A stretch of DNA of 64,000 bases from Steroidobacteraceae bacterium (GTDB lineage: Bacteria > Pseudomonadota > Gammaproteobacteria > Steroidobacterales > Steroidobacteraceae): contig JABAQU010000019.1 of the NCBI GenBank assembly GCA_019187185.1, positions 75,911 through 139,910 on the forward strand, given 5' to 3'. The notes under the pieces were generated by a model, which saw only the letters and a program-made list of their open reading frames with translations, was not told the DNA's origin and ran no database searches. A program made the translations under genes and the position numbers. Positions 17,070-25,367 of the stretch are shown piece by piece (within the stretch, counting starts at the first letter, position 1; every line of letters begins with the position of its first letter).

Positions 17070-18314
17070 TCAGGAGTCGCGGCCGACGATGAGGCGCGCA
17101 CCGCGGCCGTAGGTGAAGAACGACCAGCCCCACTGCAGCATGACCGACGCGCGGCTGCGAAAGCCGGTGAGCCCCAGGATGTGCACGAGCAGCCAGAGCC
17201 ACCAGGCGAGGCGCCCGCCGAACTTGAAGCCGCCGATCTCGCAGATCGCGCGCTGGCGGCCGATCGTCGCCATCTGCCCCTTGTCGCGATAGCGGAAGAT
17301 GCCGCGCGGCGCGCCACGCTGGTCGGCGAGGATGCACGCGGCGGCGTAGCGGCCCTGCTGGATGGCGACCTGCGCCACGCCCGGCAGCGGACGGCGCGTC
17401 GCGGGGTCGATCGTGGCCGCGAGGTCGCCCAGCACGAAAACGCACGCGTGGCCTTCCGGCGTGAGGCCCGCGTTCACCGGTACGCGGCCGGCCCGGTCGA
17501 GCGGGACGCCAAGGGACTGCGCCAGCGGCGAGGCGCGCACGCCGGCCGCCCAGATCACCGTGCGTGTCGGGACGCGACTGGCGCCGACGGTGACCGAATC
17601 GTTGGCGACATCCGTGACCGCGGCGCCGAGCCGCACGTCGACGCCGAGGGCAGCGAGGTCACGCCGTGCGCGGGCCGCCGAGCGTTCGCCGAAGGCGGGC
17701 AACAGGCGCGGGCCGGCCTCGACGAGCAGCACGCGCGCCTTGCGCGGATCGATGCGCCGGAAATCGCGCGCGAGCGTGAAGCGGCTCATCTCGGCGATCG
17801 CGCCCGCCATCTCGACACCGGTGGGTCCCCCGCCGACCACGACAAAGCTGAGCCATGCCTGCTGCTCCACCCAGTCCGCGCAGCATTCGGCCTGTTCGAA
17901 GGCGCGCAGGATGCGCGCGCGTACCGCGGTCGCCTGCGGCAGCGTCTTGAGTCCCGGCGCCATGGCTTCCCAGGCATCGTGCCCGAAGTACGCGTGCGTC
18001 GCGCCCGCACCGATCAGCAGGTAGTCGGCCTCGAAGCGGCCGATGTCGGTGTCGACGCGGCGCGCCGCCAGGTCGATGTGCTGCGCCTCGGCCATCAGCA
18101 CCTGCACGTTGCGCGCACGGCGCAGGATGCTGCGCACCGGTGCGGAGATGTCCGCGGGACTCAGGGCCGCCGTCGCGACCTGGTAGAGGAGCGGCTGGAA
18201 GAGATGGTGGTTCGACCGATCGAGCAGCGTGACATCGATGCCGGGCCGGTTCGCCAGCGCCTTGGCGGCATTGAGTCCCGCGAATCCCGCACCGACGACG
18301 ACGACCCGCGTCAT
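17070..18314 (-). CDS. Type II NADH dehydrogenase (NDH-2)-like FAD oxidoreductase
   Basis: The 414-residue protein has the two Rossmann folds of NDH-2: the FAD motif VVVVGAGFAGLNAAKALA at residues 3-20 and the NADH motif FVVVGGGPTGVEMAGAIAEM near 157-176. The FAD-closing motif CVFVLGDLAATI lies near 302. The C-terminal part (about 355-400) has WWLWLLVHILGLTGFRSR, the aromatic/amphipathic membrane-anchoring end of these monotopic enzymes. They oxidise NADH and reduce quinone without pumping protons. The gene stops 6 bases from hairpin-repeat copy 1, which may act as its transcript end. It starts 10 bases after the methyltransferase gene, so the two are probably co-transcribed. Confidence 0.92.
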   Translation of the reverse strand: MTRVVVVGAGFAGLNAAKALANRPGIDVTLLDRSNHHLFQPLLYQVATAALSPADISAPVRSILRRARNVQVLMAEAQHIDLAARRVDTDIGRFEADYLLIGAGATHAYFGHDAWEAMAPGLKTLPQATAVRARILRAFEQAECCADWVEQQAWLSFVVVGGGPTGVEMAGAIAEMSRFTLARDFRRIDPRKARVLLVEAGPRLLPAFGERSAARARRDLAALGVDVRLGAAVTDVANDSVTVGASRVPTRTVIWAAGVRASPLAQSLGVPLDRAGRVPVNAGLTPEGHACVFVLGDLAATIDPATRRPLPGVAQVAIQQGRYAAACILADQRGAPRGIFRYRDKGQMATIGRQRAICEIGGFKFGGRLAWWLWLLVHILGLTGFRSRASVMLQWGWSFFTYGRGARLIVGRDS

Positions 18315-18323
18315 CGCGGCAGC

Positions 18324-19133
18324 TCAGGGTGTGGGCGGCTTGCGCGCCGAGGCGGTCAGGATCCCCGAGTAGCCGTACACCGCGTTGTCGGGGCAGGGAA
18401 TCACCTGCACGTCGAGGCTCGCGCGCGTGAGGTCGTTTTCGAGCAGCGATTCGGCCATCGCGTCGACGGTGACGCCGGCGCCCGGGAACATCCGCTCGCC
18501 GACCTTGTACGCCGTGCAATCGTGCAGGGCGTGGATCACGATCGTGCCACCCGGCGCCAGCATCGACAGCACGTTCTGCATGCATGCGCGCCAGACGCCG
18601 CGATCGCTCGATACCGCGTCGAGACAGAACCCCGACACGACCAGGTCGTAGTAGCCGCGACGTTCCTCGCCGAGCGGGTCGTGCCAGCGCGCGTCGCTGA
18701 CGTAAAGCCCGTGTATCGCCTTGCGTGCCTGCGCCTCGCGATGGGCGATGCGCACGGGGTCGATGTCCGGCGTGCCCTCGCATTGCAGGATGAAATGCGT
18801 GAAGCGGTTCCAGTCGCTCTCCATCGCGTCGCTCGCGAGCCATTCGCGCACGAATACGAGGTTGTCGGCGAGCCAGTCCGCCATGTCGATGCGGGCGGCA
18901 TAGGCGGCCGCCGCGATCGCGCGATGCAGTGTCGGTCCGCAGCCGTATTCGAGCGCGCGGCCGTATCGCACGTCGGCCCGGCGCATCACCTCGAGCTGGT
19001 AGGCAAGGACCGCCTGCTCGTCCGGCAGCACGACCTCGCTGTAGTACGTCTCGAAGTAGTCGCGCGCCCGCCATGCGGAATAGTCGGCCAGTGCCCCCGG
19101 CGACGTTGAATCGACCACAGAGAAACCCCGCAT
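18324..19133 (-). CDS. NNMT/PNMT/TEMT-like SAM-dependent methyltransferase
   Basis: The 269-residue protein begins with DYSAWRARDYFETYYSE and has a SAM-binding motif I, ALEYGCGPTLHRAIAAA, near residue 62. DMADWLADN follows, and the pattern ESDWNRFTHFI resembles the small-molecule N-methyltransferases of the NNMT/PNMT/TEMT family rather than ordinary UbiE-type enzymes. LAPGGTIVIHAL is motif IV/post-IV. This family is best known from animals, where it methylates nicotinamide, amines or thioethers; bacterial members are fewer. It is the first gene of a minus-strand set with NDH-2, 134 bases from the divergent PAS kinase gene. Family call is by motif memory only; substrate unknown. Confidence 0.78.
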   Translation of the reverse strand: MRGFSVVDSTSPGALADYSAWRARDYFETYYSEVVLPDEQAVLAYQLEVMRRADVRYGRALEYGCGPTLHRAIAAAAYAARIDMADWLADNLVFVREWLASDAMESDWNRFTHFILQCEGTPDIDPVRIAHREAQARKAIHGLYVSDARWHDPLGEERRGYYDLVVSGFCLDAVSSDRGVWRACMQNVLSMLAPGGTIVIHALHDCTAYKVGERMFPGAGVTVDAMAESLLENDLTRASLDVQVIPCPDNAVYGYSGILTASARKPPTP

Positions 19134-19267
19134 CCCCTTGCTTGTTCGGGGTATTTGTAACGGAAATCGGCCCCCGAAAGCCAGAGTGCGACCTGGCTCA
19201 CACGGGGGGTCCCGGCCGCTGCCGATAATTTCCCCAAGGAGCTTTCCGGGGACTTCGGCGACAATTC

Positions 19268-22200
19268 ATGGCCATGACAACCGCCCGGCTTGCCAAGCCC
19301 CCCGGCGAACCTGCCCCGGAACTGTTCCGCGACATCGTCGAGCAATGGCCCGGCGCGGTCGTGATGGTCAATCGCGACGGCATGATCCGCTGGGCCAACG
19401 AGGCCACCCACGACTGGGCACCGGCGGGCGCCGGCACATTGATCGGCGGCTCGCTGTCGGGTCTCGCGCTGCCGTGGCTCAAGGACCCCGGCGATCTCGC
19501 GGCCGTGCTCGACGGCGGCGCACGCCAGTTCACCCCCTGCGCCCTCGTGGACCGGCGCGGACGGGAGCGCCACTGCGCGGCCCGACTCGTGCCACTGCGC
19601 CGCGGACACGCGATCTGCGGCGCACTCCTGTTCATCGAGGATGTCGCCGGCGTCGACGGCTCGACCGTCGTCCAGGCGCCGTCGATGTCGGATACGGCCC
19701 GCGCCGTCGCACTGTCCGCAGCGGAAGTCGGCGTCTGGCACCGTAACCTGCAGACGGGCGAGGGCGGTGTCGATGCGCTCTGGTGCCGGGCCCTGCGCCT
19801 CGACCCGTGCATCGGTCCGACGCACCAGGCGTGCTGGGAGAAGGGTATCCACCCCGACGATGTGGCGGAGTACCGCACATCGAGCGAAGAACTGGCCCGC
19901 GGCGGCGGCGGGTCGTTCGAGGTGGAGTTCCGGGTCCTCACCGAGGATTCGCGCTGGCTGTGGCTGCTGCAGCGGGGCGAGGTCGTCGAACACGACGACG
20001 AAGGCCGGCCCCTGCGCGCCGCCGGCATCTGCATCGAGATCGACGCGCGCAAGCGCGCCGAGGTCGCGCTGCAGGAGAAGGAGTCGCGCCTCGCGACGGC
20101 GCTGTGGGGCGCGCGCGCCGCGTTCTGGCACTGGAACATCACGAGCGGCGTGTCGGTGCGCAGCGCGATGTGGTTCGCGATGACGGGCTACCAGCGCGAG
20201 GAATGGGAGCGCGAGGCGCGTCCCTGGCACGACCGCCTGCACCCCGACGACGTCGAACGCGTCGATCGCACGATACGCGACCACTTCGAGGGCCGCTCGC
20301 AGTCGCTCGAGATCGAGTACCGCCTGCGCATCGCCACGGGCGAATACCGCTGGTTCCAGGATCGCGGCCGCGTCAATGAATGGGATTTCCAGGGCAATGC
20401 GACCGTCGCGATCGGCGTGTCGCTCGACATCGAGGCGCAGAAGCAGGCGGAACTCGAGTTGCGCAGCAGCGAGGCGCGCCTCGAGACCGCCGTGTGGGGC
20501 GCCAAGATCGGGCTGTGGGAGCTCGACTTCCAGTCCGAGCACACCCGCTGGCACAACGACTGGTGCGAGCGGCTCGACCTCGATGCCTGCGACGGCCCGG
20601 ATCACGTCGAGCGCTGGGATGCGAACATCCACCCGGACGATGTCGACAAGGCACAGCGCAACTTCTCCGCGCACGTCGCCGGCCGGTCGGACCACTACGA
20701 CGCCGAGTACCGTATCCGCACGCGCAGCGGCGAGTGGCGCTGGCTGTTCGAGCGAGGGCGCGTCGTCGAGCGCGGACCCGACGGCGAGGCGCTGCGCATG
20801 GTCGGCGTCTGCATGGACATCGAGGAGCGCACTGCGGCCGAGCACGATGCACGGGAACTGCAGCAGTGGCTCGAGCACGCGATCGATCTCGCCCGCATCG
20901 GCATCTGGGACTGGGACCTCACCGGGCAGCGCTTTCGCTGCAACGACCTGTACATGCAGTACGCGCTCGGCGGCAGCTGCCCGCAGGACACGATCGAGCG
21001 GCGCGAAGCGCGCTTCTCGCGCCTGCATCCCGACGACCTCGCCGAGGCGCGCGTCATCGACCACGAGATCCGCGAGGGCCTGCGCGAGGAGTTCGAAGTG
21101 CAGGGCCGGCTGCGGCACGTCGATGGCGATTGGCGCTGGGTCCTGCAGCGCGGCCGCGTGATCGCGCGGGACGCGAACGGTGCCCCGGCGCACGTGGCCG
21201 GATTCCTCGTCGACGTGACGCAACGCCAGAGGGACACCGAGGCGCGCACGCGCGCGGTCGCGATGCTCGATGCGGTGACCCGGCACGCGCCGGATCACCT
21301 GCTGCTGCTCGATCGCGACCTCAAGGTCGTATTCGCGAATCGGGGCTGGCCGTCACAACCGCACGAGACGATGATCGGCCGCCGGTTCGAGGAACTCGCG
21401 CCGCCGGCCTGCCGCGCGCCGCTCGTCGCGCTGTGCGAACAAGTGCTCGCCACCGGCCAGCCGGGCGAGATCGAGATAGTGGACGAGTGCGACAACGGCA
21501 AGTCGCACTATCTCGCCAATCGCGCCTCGCCGGTACGCGAAGGCGAAGCGATCGTCGGGCTCAGCATCGCCATCAGCAACGTCACGGCGCGGCGCGTCGC
21601 CGAGGAGTGCCGGCGCACGACCGAATCGGTGCTGCAGACCATCTCGGAGTTCACGTCGGACTGGCTCGCGATGTTCGACGCCGACCTGCGCTACGTGTTC
21701 ATCAACCGCGGCTTCGGCGGCCACGCACCGTCCGACATCATCGGTCGCACGCTCCGCGATCTCGCGCCGCGTCAGCCGACGCCGCGCATCCTCGCACTCG
21801 CCGAGGCCGTGCTGCGCACGGGCAAAGCGCGCAACGAGGAGGTCGACGTGATTGCGGCCGACGGCCGGGTGCACCGCCTCGAGGTACGCATCCGCCCGGT
21901 GCCGACGACGAACGGCGCGACCGCGGGCGGCCAGGTCCTCGTGGTCAATGCGACCGACATCACCGCGCGCAAGCAGCTCGAGCGCGAGCTGCTCGAGATC
22001 GCCAATCGCGAACAGCAGCGCATGAGCAGCGACCTGCACGACGGGCTGTCGCAGGACCTGACGGGTGTCGCGCTGATGCTGCGGGGCGTCGCGGCGCAAT
22101 TGCGCAAGGAGCGTTCCGAGGCGCGCGTGGACGTCGAGGAGGTCATCGGGCTCGTCAATGCCGCGATCGAGAGCACGCGGGTGCTCGCGAGCGGCCTGTC

Positions 22201-22630
22201 GCCGGTCAGCAGTGAGCGCGGCGGGCTCCTCGCGGCGCTCGAAACGCTCGCCGCCCGCCTGCAGGACCGGCATGGTGTTAACGTATCGGTCTCGACGCGC
22301 TTCGACGGGCCGCTCGTGCTCACCGATGCCGCGTCGAACCATCTCTACAGGATCGCGCAGGAAGCGATGCTCAATGCGATACGACACGCCAATCCGAGGG
22401 AGGTCACGGTCGAGCTCGCGCGCGTGGCGGGCGAAATCCGCCTGCGCATCGCCGACGACGGGCGTGGCTTCGGCAGCACGCCGCCGTCGTCCGCGGGGCT
22501 CGGCCTCAGGATCATGCGCTACCGGGCGCAGATGCTCGGTGGCGGCCTCGAGATCGAGTCCCGCCCGACGGGCGTACGCGTGGAGTGCCTGTGTCCCATA
22601 GCGGGGAATCAACGCGCCGCCGTGTCCTGA
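19268..22630 (+). CDS. Soluble multi-PAS sensor histidine kinase (NarL/UhpB type)
   Basis: The 1120-residue cytosolic protein has no transmembrane segment. It has one divergent N-terminal PAS domain (about 20-135), then four tandem PAS_3-type units (about 145-650). Each unit has an HPDD motif and a closing basic/aromatic WRW-x-QRGRV-like strand. Two PAS_4-like domains follow (about 665-905). The HisKA_3 dimer domain contains the phospho-accepting H924 in SDLHDGLSQDLTG. The HATPase has an N-box AQEAMLNAIRHANP near 1028 and DDGRGFG near 1063. It pairs with the response regulator whose start overlaps its end by 46 bases. The signals are unknown; PAS_3 repeats often bind haem, flavin or small aromatics. 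Confidence 0.95.
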   Translation: MAMTTARLAKPPGEPAPELFRDIVEQWPGAVVMVNRDGMIRWANEATHDWAPAGAGTLIGGSLSGLALPWLKDPGDLAAVLDGGARQFTPCALVDRRGRERHCAARLVPLRRGHAICGALLFIEDVAGVDGSTVVQAPSMSDTARAVALSAAEVGVWHRNLQTGEGGVDALWCRALRLDPCIGPTHQACWEKGIHPDDVAEYRTSSEELARGGGGSFEVEFRVLTEDSRWLWLLQRGEVVEHDDEGRPLRAAGICIEIDARKRAEVALQEKESRLATALWGARAAFWHWNITSGVSVRSAMWFAMTGYQREEWEREARPWHDRLHPDDVERVDRTIRDHFEGRSQSLEIEYRLRIATGEYRWFQDRGRVNEWDFQGNATVAIGVSLDIEAQKQAELELRSSEARLETAVWGAKIGLWELDFQSEHTRWHNDWCERLDLDACDGPDHVERWDANIHPDDVDKAQRNFSAHVAGRSDHYDAEYRIRTRSGEWRWLFERGRVVERGPDGEALRMVGVCMDIEERTAAEHDARELQQWLEHAIDLARIGIWDWDLTGQRFRCNDLYMQYALGGSCPQDTIERREARFSRLHPDDLAEARVIDHEIREGLREEFEVQGRLRHVDGDWRWVLQRGRVIARDANGAPAHVAGFLVDVTQRQRDTEARTRAVAMLDAVTRHAPDHLLLLDRDLKVVFANRGWPSQPHETMIGRRFEELAPPACRAPLVALCEQVLATGQPGEIEIVDECDNGKSHYLANRASPVREGEAIVGLSIAISNVTARRVAEECRRTTESVLQTISEFTSDWLAMFDADLRYVFINRGFGGHAPSDIIGRTLRDLAPRQPTPRILALAEAVLRTGKARNEEVDVIAADGRVHRLEVRIRPVPTTNGATAGGQVLVVNATDITARKQLERELLEIANREQQRMSSDLHDGLSQDLTGVALMLRGVAAQLRKERSEARVDVEEVIGLVNAAIESTRVLASGLSPVSSERGGLLAALETLAARLQDRHGVNVSVSTRFDGPLVLTDAASNHLYRIAQEAMLNAIRHANPREVTVELARVAGEIRLRIADDGRGFGSTPPSSAGLGLRIMRYRAQMLGGGLEIESRPTGVRVECLCPIAGNQRAAVS

Positions 22631-23268
22631 TCGTCGACGATCACCCGATCGTGCGACACGGCCTCTCGCGCAGGATCGAGGCTGCGCCCGATCTCGTGGT
22701 GTGCGGCGAAGTCGAGAACGTCGCCGATGCCCGGCGCGCGATCCGCGAGCTGCATCCGGACATCGTGATCGTCGACCTGAGTCTCGGCCAGGGCGACGGC
22801 CTCGAGCTCATACGAGATGCGCGTGCCCACCATCCGCGCCTGCCGATGCTCGTGCTGTCGATGCACGAGGAATCCATCTATGCGGAACGCCTGCTCGCCG
22901 CCGGCGCACGCGGCTACATCATGAAGGAGGCCGCGTCGGACCAGTTGCTGATTGCGCTGCGTCGCGTGCTGGCAGGCAAGATCTACGTGAGCGAGGCCCT
23001 CGCGGCGCGCCTGCGTGCACGCGGCAGTGCGTCCGCGGGCGGCGAGGCGGAAGACCCGCTGAAGCGTCTCAGCAATCGCGAGATGCAGGTGCTCGCGAAG
23101 CTCGGCCGGGGGCTCTCGTCGCGCGCAATCGCCGCCGACCTCACCCTGTCCGTGAAGACGGTCGAATCCCATCGGCAGAGCATCAAGCGCAAGTTGAATC
23201 TCGCCAACAACGCCCAGCTGCTGCAGTACGCGCTCTCGCTCGACCGGGCGTCGAAGGGCGGCGTCTGA
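22585..23268 (+). CDS. NarL/FixJ-family response regulator
   Basis: The 227-residue protein has a receiver domain (about 12-130) with VLIVDDHPIVRHG, phospho-acceptor D64 in IVIVDLSLGQGDG, and the KEAA motif of the receiver end. A LuxR-type helix-turn-helix lies at about 150-215 (LSNREMQVLAKLGRGLSSRAI, then LSVKTVESHRQSIKRKLNL). It should be phosphorylated by the preceding PAS kinase. The GTG start at 22585 overlaps the kinase gene by 46 bases, and a second GTG two codons on is equally possible. Its DNA targets are unknown; the next genes (ECF sigma and partners) start 64 bases downstream on the same strand and could be part of the regulon. Confidence 0.95.
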   Translation: MPVSHSGESTRRRVLIVDDHPIVRHGLSRRIEAAPDLVVCGEVENVADARRAIRELHPDIVIVDLSLGQGDGLELIRDARAHHPRLPMLVLSMHEESIYAERLLAAGARGYIMKEAASDQLLIALRRVLAGKIYVSEALAARLRARGSASAGGEAEDPLKRLSNREMQVLAKLGRGLSSRAIAADLTLSVKTVESHRQSIKRKLNLANNAQLLQYALSLDRASKGGV

Positions 23269-23332
23269 CGGCCCGCCGGCGGCCGGCGCCGCAGCGCCGC
23301 TAAACGCTTTGGTGCCGGGACGCGTCCAAGCC

Positions 23333-23899
23333 ATGCAGGAGGAAGCCCCCTTGGCGGACGGCGGCGTGGCGGACATCGACCAGGTTCTCGTGGCGCGCGC
23401 GAGCGGCGGGGACATCCGCGCTTTCGAGCGGCTCTACCGCGAGCACGTCGGTCGGGTCCACGGCCTGTGCCTGCGCATGGCGCGCGATGCATCCCTCGCC
23501 GAGGACTACACGCAGGAGACGTTCATTCGTGCGTGGCGGGCGCTCGAGCGCTTCGAGGCGCGCAGCCAGGTGTCGACCTGGCTGCACCGGATCGCGGTCA
23601 ACGTGGTCCTCGAACGGCGTCGCCGCCGCGAGCCGCCGGTCGAGTACGTCGAGGACGTCGGGGACTACGACCGGGACAACGACACGCTCGACACGCCCGT
23701 CGAGGAGGCCGAACTCGAGGCGGTCGTCGCCTCGCTGCCGCAGGGTGCGCGCGACGTGCTGACCCTCTGCGGGATCTACGGTTATGCGCACGGTGAGGCC
23801 GCGACGATGCTCGGCATCGCCGAAGGGACCTGCAAGGCGCAGTTGCATCGTGCCCGCGCCCTCGTGCGCGCGCGGCTCGACAATGGAGTGAAGCGATGA
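23333..23899 (+). CDS. ECF-type RNA polymerase sigma factor
   Basis: The 188-residue protein has region sigma2 (about 18-85: AFERLYREHVGRVHGLCLRM, DASLAEDYTQETFIRAWRAL), which binds core polymerase and the -10 element. Region sigma4 (about 125-180) contains LPQGARDVLTLCGIYGYAHG and EGTCKAQLHRARALVRARL, which binds the -35 element. The linker is acidic (YVEDVGDYDRDNDTLD). The ATG at 23333 is chosen; a TTG eight codons upstream is possible. It overlaps the next gene by ATGA. The following membrane protein is therefore its likely anti-sigma partner, and the DUF4097 gene a likely target, by position. Confidence 0.94.
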   Translation: MQEEAPLADGGVADIDQVLVARASGGDIRAFERLYREHVGRVHGLCLRMARDASLAEDYTQETFIRAWRALERFEARSQVSTWLHRIAVNVVLERRRRREPPVEYVEDVGDYDRDNDTLDTPVEEAELEAVVASLPQGARDVLTLCGIYGYAHGEAATMLGIAEGTCKAQLHRARALVRARLDNGVKR

Positions 23900-24456
23900 G
23901 CAATGAGCGCAGCGAGCGGCTGGCGGCCATCGGTGAGCTGCCCCGTGACGTGCCTCCGGCACGGAACCTGTGGCCCGGCATCGCCGCCGCGATCGAAGGG
24001 TCGTCGGCGGCGCCCGCGTCGCGGTGGGGGCGCGCGGTGCCGCGCCCCGTGTGGGCGCTCGCCGCCGCCGTGGCGTGCGTGGCGGTGGGCGTCTGGGTCG
24101 GGCGTCTATCGGCACCCGCCACATCGCCGGTCGCGGCCGTCGGTTCGAGACCGGAAAGTGCCCGGATGGCGGAGCGCGTGATCTACGACCCCGGTATCAG
24201 ATTCGAGCGGACCCGCGAGCATCTGTTGCGGGAAGTCGGCGCGCGCCTCGCGCAACTGCCGCCGGGCACGCGCGCGCGGGTGGAAGCGAGCCTCGAGACC
24301 GTGCAGCGTGCCCGGCGCGACATCGAGCAGGCCCTCGGTCGCGATCCCGGCAACGCGCTGCTGCAGGAGATGCTCGTGAACAGCTACCAGGACGAGATGC
24401 GGGTGCTCGCGACGGTGCGTGAGCCGTGGGTGAGTGGACAGGAGATCGGCACATGA
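23896..24456 (+). CDS. Putative anti-sigma factor, single-pass membrane protein
   Basis: The 186-residue protein has an N-terminal cytosolic segment (1-50, with LPRDVPPARNLWPGIAAAIE), one membrane helix at about 52-72 (VWALAAAVACVAVGVWVG) and an extracytoplasmic helical part with heptad-like repeats (FERTREHLLREVGARLAQLP, VEASLETVQRARRDIEQALG). No HxxxCxxC zinc motif is visible, so it is not a canonical ZAS anti-sigma. Position alone supports the call: it overlaps the sigma gene (ATGA) and the next gene (ATGA). It could instead be a periplasmic sensor. The conserved NPP-like sequence NLWPGIAAAI is frequent in such proteins from this type of operon. Confidence 0.7.
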   Translation: MSNERSERLAAIGELPRDVPPARNLWPGIAAAIEGSSAAPASRWGRAVPRPVWALAAAVACVAVGVWVGRLSAPATSPVAAVGSRPESARMAERVIYDPGIRFERTREHLLREVGARLAQLPPGTRARVEASLETVQRARRDIEQALGRDPGNALLQEMLVNSYQDEMRVLATVREPWVSGQEIGT

Positions 24457-25358
24457 AGGCGGGAATGTCGACGGGATGGGCGGTCGCGGCGCTGGCGGCG
24501 ATCGCGTGTGCAATGCCGGCGCATGCCGGCGGGGAAAGGGATATCGAGCAGCGGGTCGCTGCGGACCCGGGCGGCGAGGTCAATGTCAACATCGTGACGG
24601 GCTCGCTGCACATCGAGGGCTGGGACAAACCGGAAGTCGAGGTGACCGGCTCGATCGGCGACGAGGTCGAGCGGCTCGATGTGGTGCGCGACGGTCGTCG
24701 CGTGACGGTGAAGGTCATCCTGCCGAAGGGGTCATTGCGCGACGCGGACGCCGACCTCACGGTGCGCGTGCCGGCCGGCTGCTCGCTCGAGGCGACCACG
24801 GTCAGCGCCGACCTCGGCGTGCGCGCCGTCGCGGGCGCGTTGCGCCTGCGATCCGTGAGCGGCGAGGTCACGGCGCGCGATGTCGCGAAAGACAGCGAGT
24901 TCAAGACGGTGAGCGGCGACATCCGCGTGACCGCCGGCGCGCCGCCCGTGAAGGTGATCGCCTACAGCGTGAGCGGCAGCCTCGTCGTCGACGGCCTGTC
25001 CGGCAGCCTCGAAGCGACTTCGGTGAGTGGCGACATGAACTTCGACCTCGGTGCGATCGACAGCCTGCGGCTGCGCACGACCTCGGGCGATGCGCGCCTC
25101 GGCGGGCGCCTCGCGAAGGAGGCACGGGTCGACTTCGAGTCGGTGAGCGGCGACCTGTCGATGAAGGTCGCGGCCGACGCCGGCTTCACCGCCGAGGCGG
25201 ACACGTTCAGCGGCTCGCTGTCCAACTGCTTCGGCGTGCGTCCCGAGGCGGTGAGCAAGTACGGGCCGGGCGAGCGCATGTCGCTGACGCAGGGCGCGGG
25301 CGGCGCGCGCATCCGCGCGAAGACCATGAGCGGCGACGTGCGGATTTGCGATCGCTAG
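24453..25358 (+). CDS. DUF4097-family secreted beta-helix-like protein
   Basis: The 301-residue protein has a signal peptide (AVAALAAIACAMPAHAGG). The mature part is built of short parallel beta turns marked by recurring S/T-V-S-G-D/E triplets: at least eight copies, such as TVSGDI, SVSGSL, SVSGDM, SVSGDL and TMSGDV. This is the sequence signature of DUF4097 adhesin-like solenoids, found in many bacteria near ECF sigma systems. The function is not established; an envelope or extracellular role is likely. The start is the ATG inside the ATGA overlap with the preceding gene. The AsmA-like gene follows after 9 bases, so an ECF-linked envelope-stress operon is plausible. Confidence 0.88.
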   Translation: MKAGMSTGWAVAALAAIACAMPAHAGGERDIEQRVAADPGGEVNVNIVTGSLHIEGWDKPEVEVTGSIGDEVERLDVVRDGRRVTVKVILPKGSLRDADADLTVRVPAGCSLEATTVSADLGVRAVAGALRLRSVSGEVTARDVAKDSEFKTVSGDIRVTAGAPPVKVIAYSVSGSLVVDGLSGSLEATSVSGDMNFDLGAIDSLRLRTTSGDARLGGRLAKEARVDFESVSGDLSMKVAADAGFTAEADTFSGSLSNCFGVRPEAVSKYGPGERMSLTQGAGGARIRAKTMSGDVRICDR

Positions 25359-25367
25359 AATGATCAT

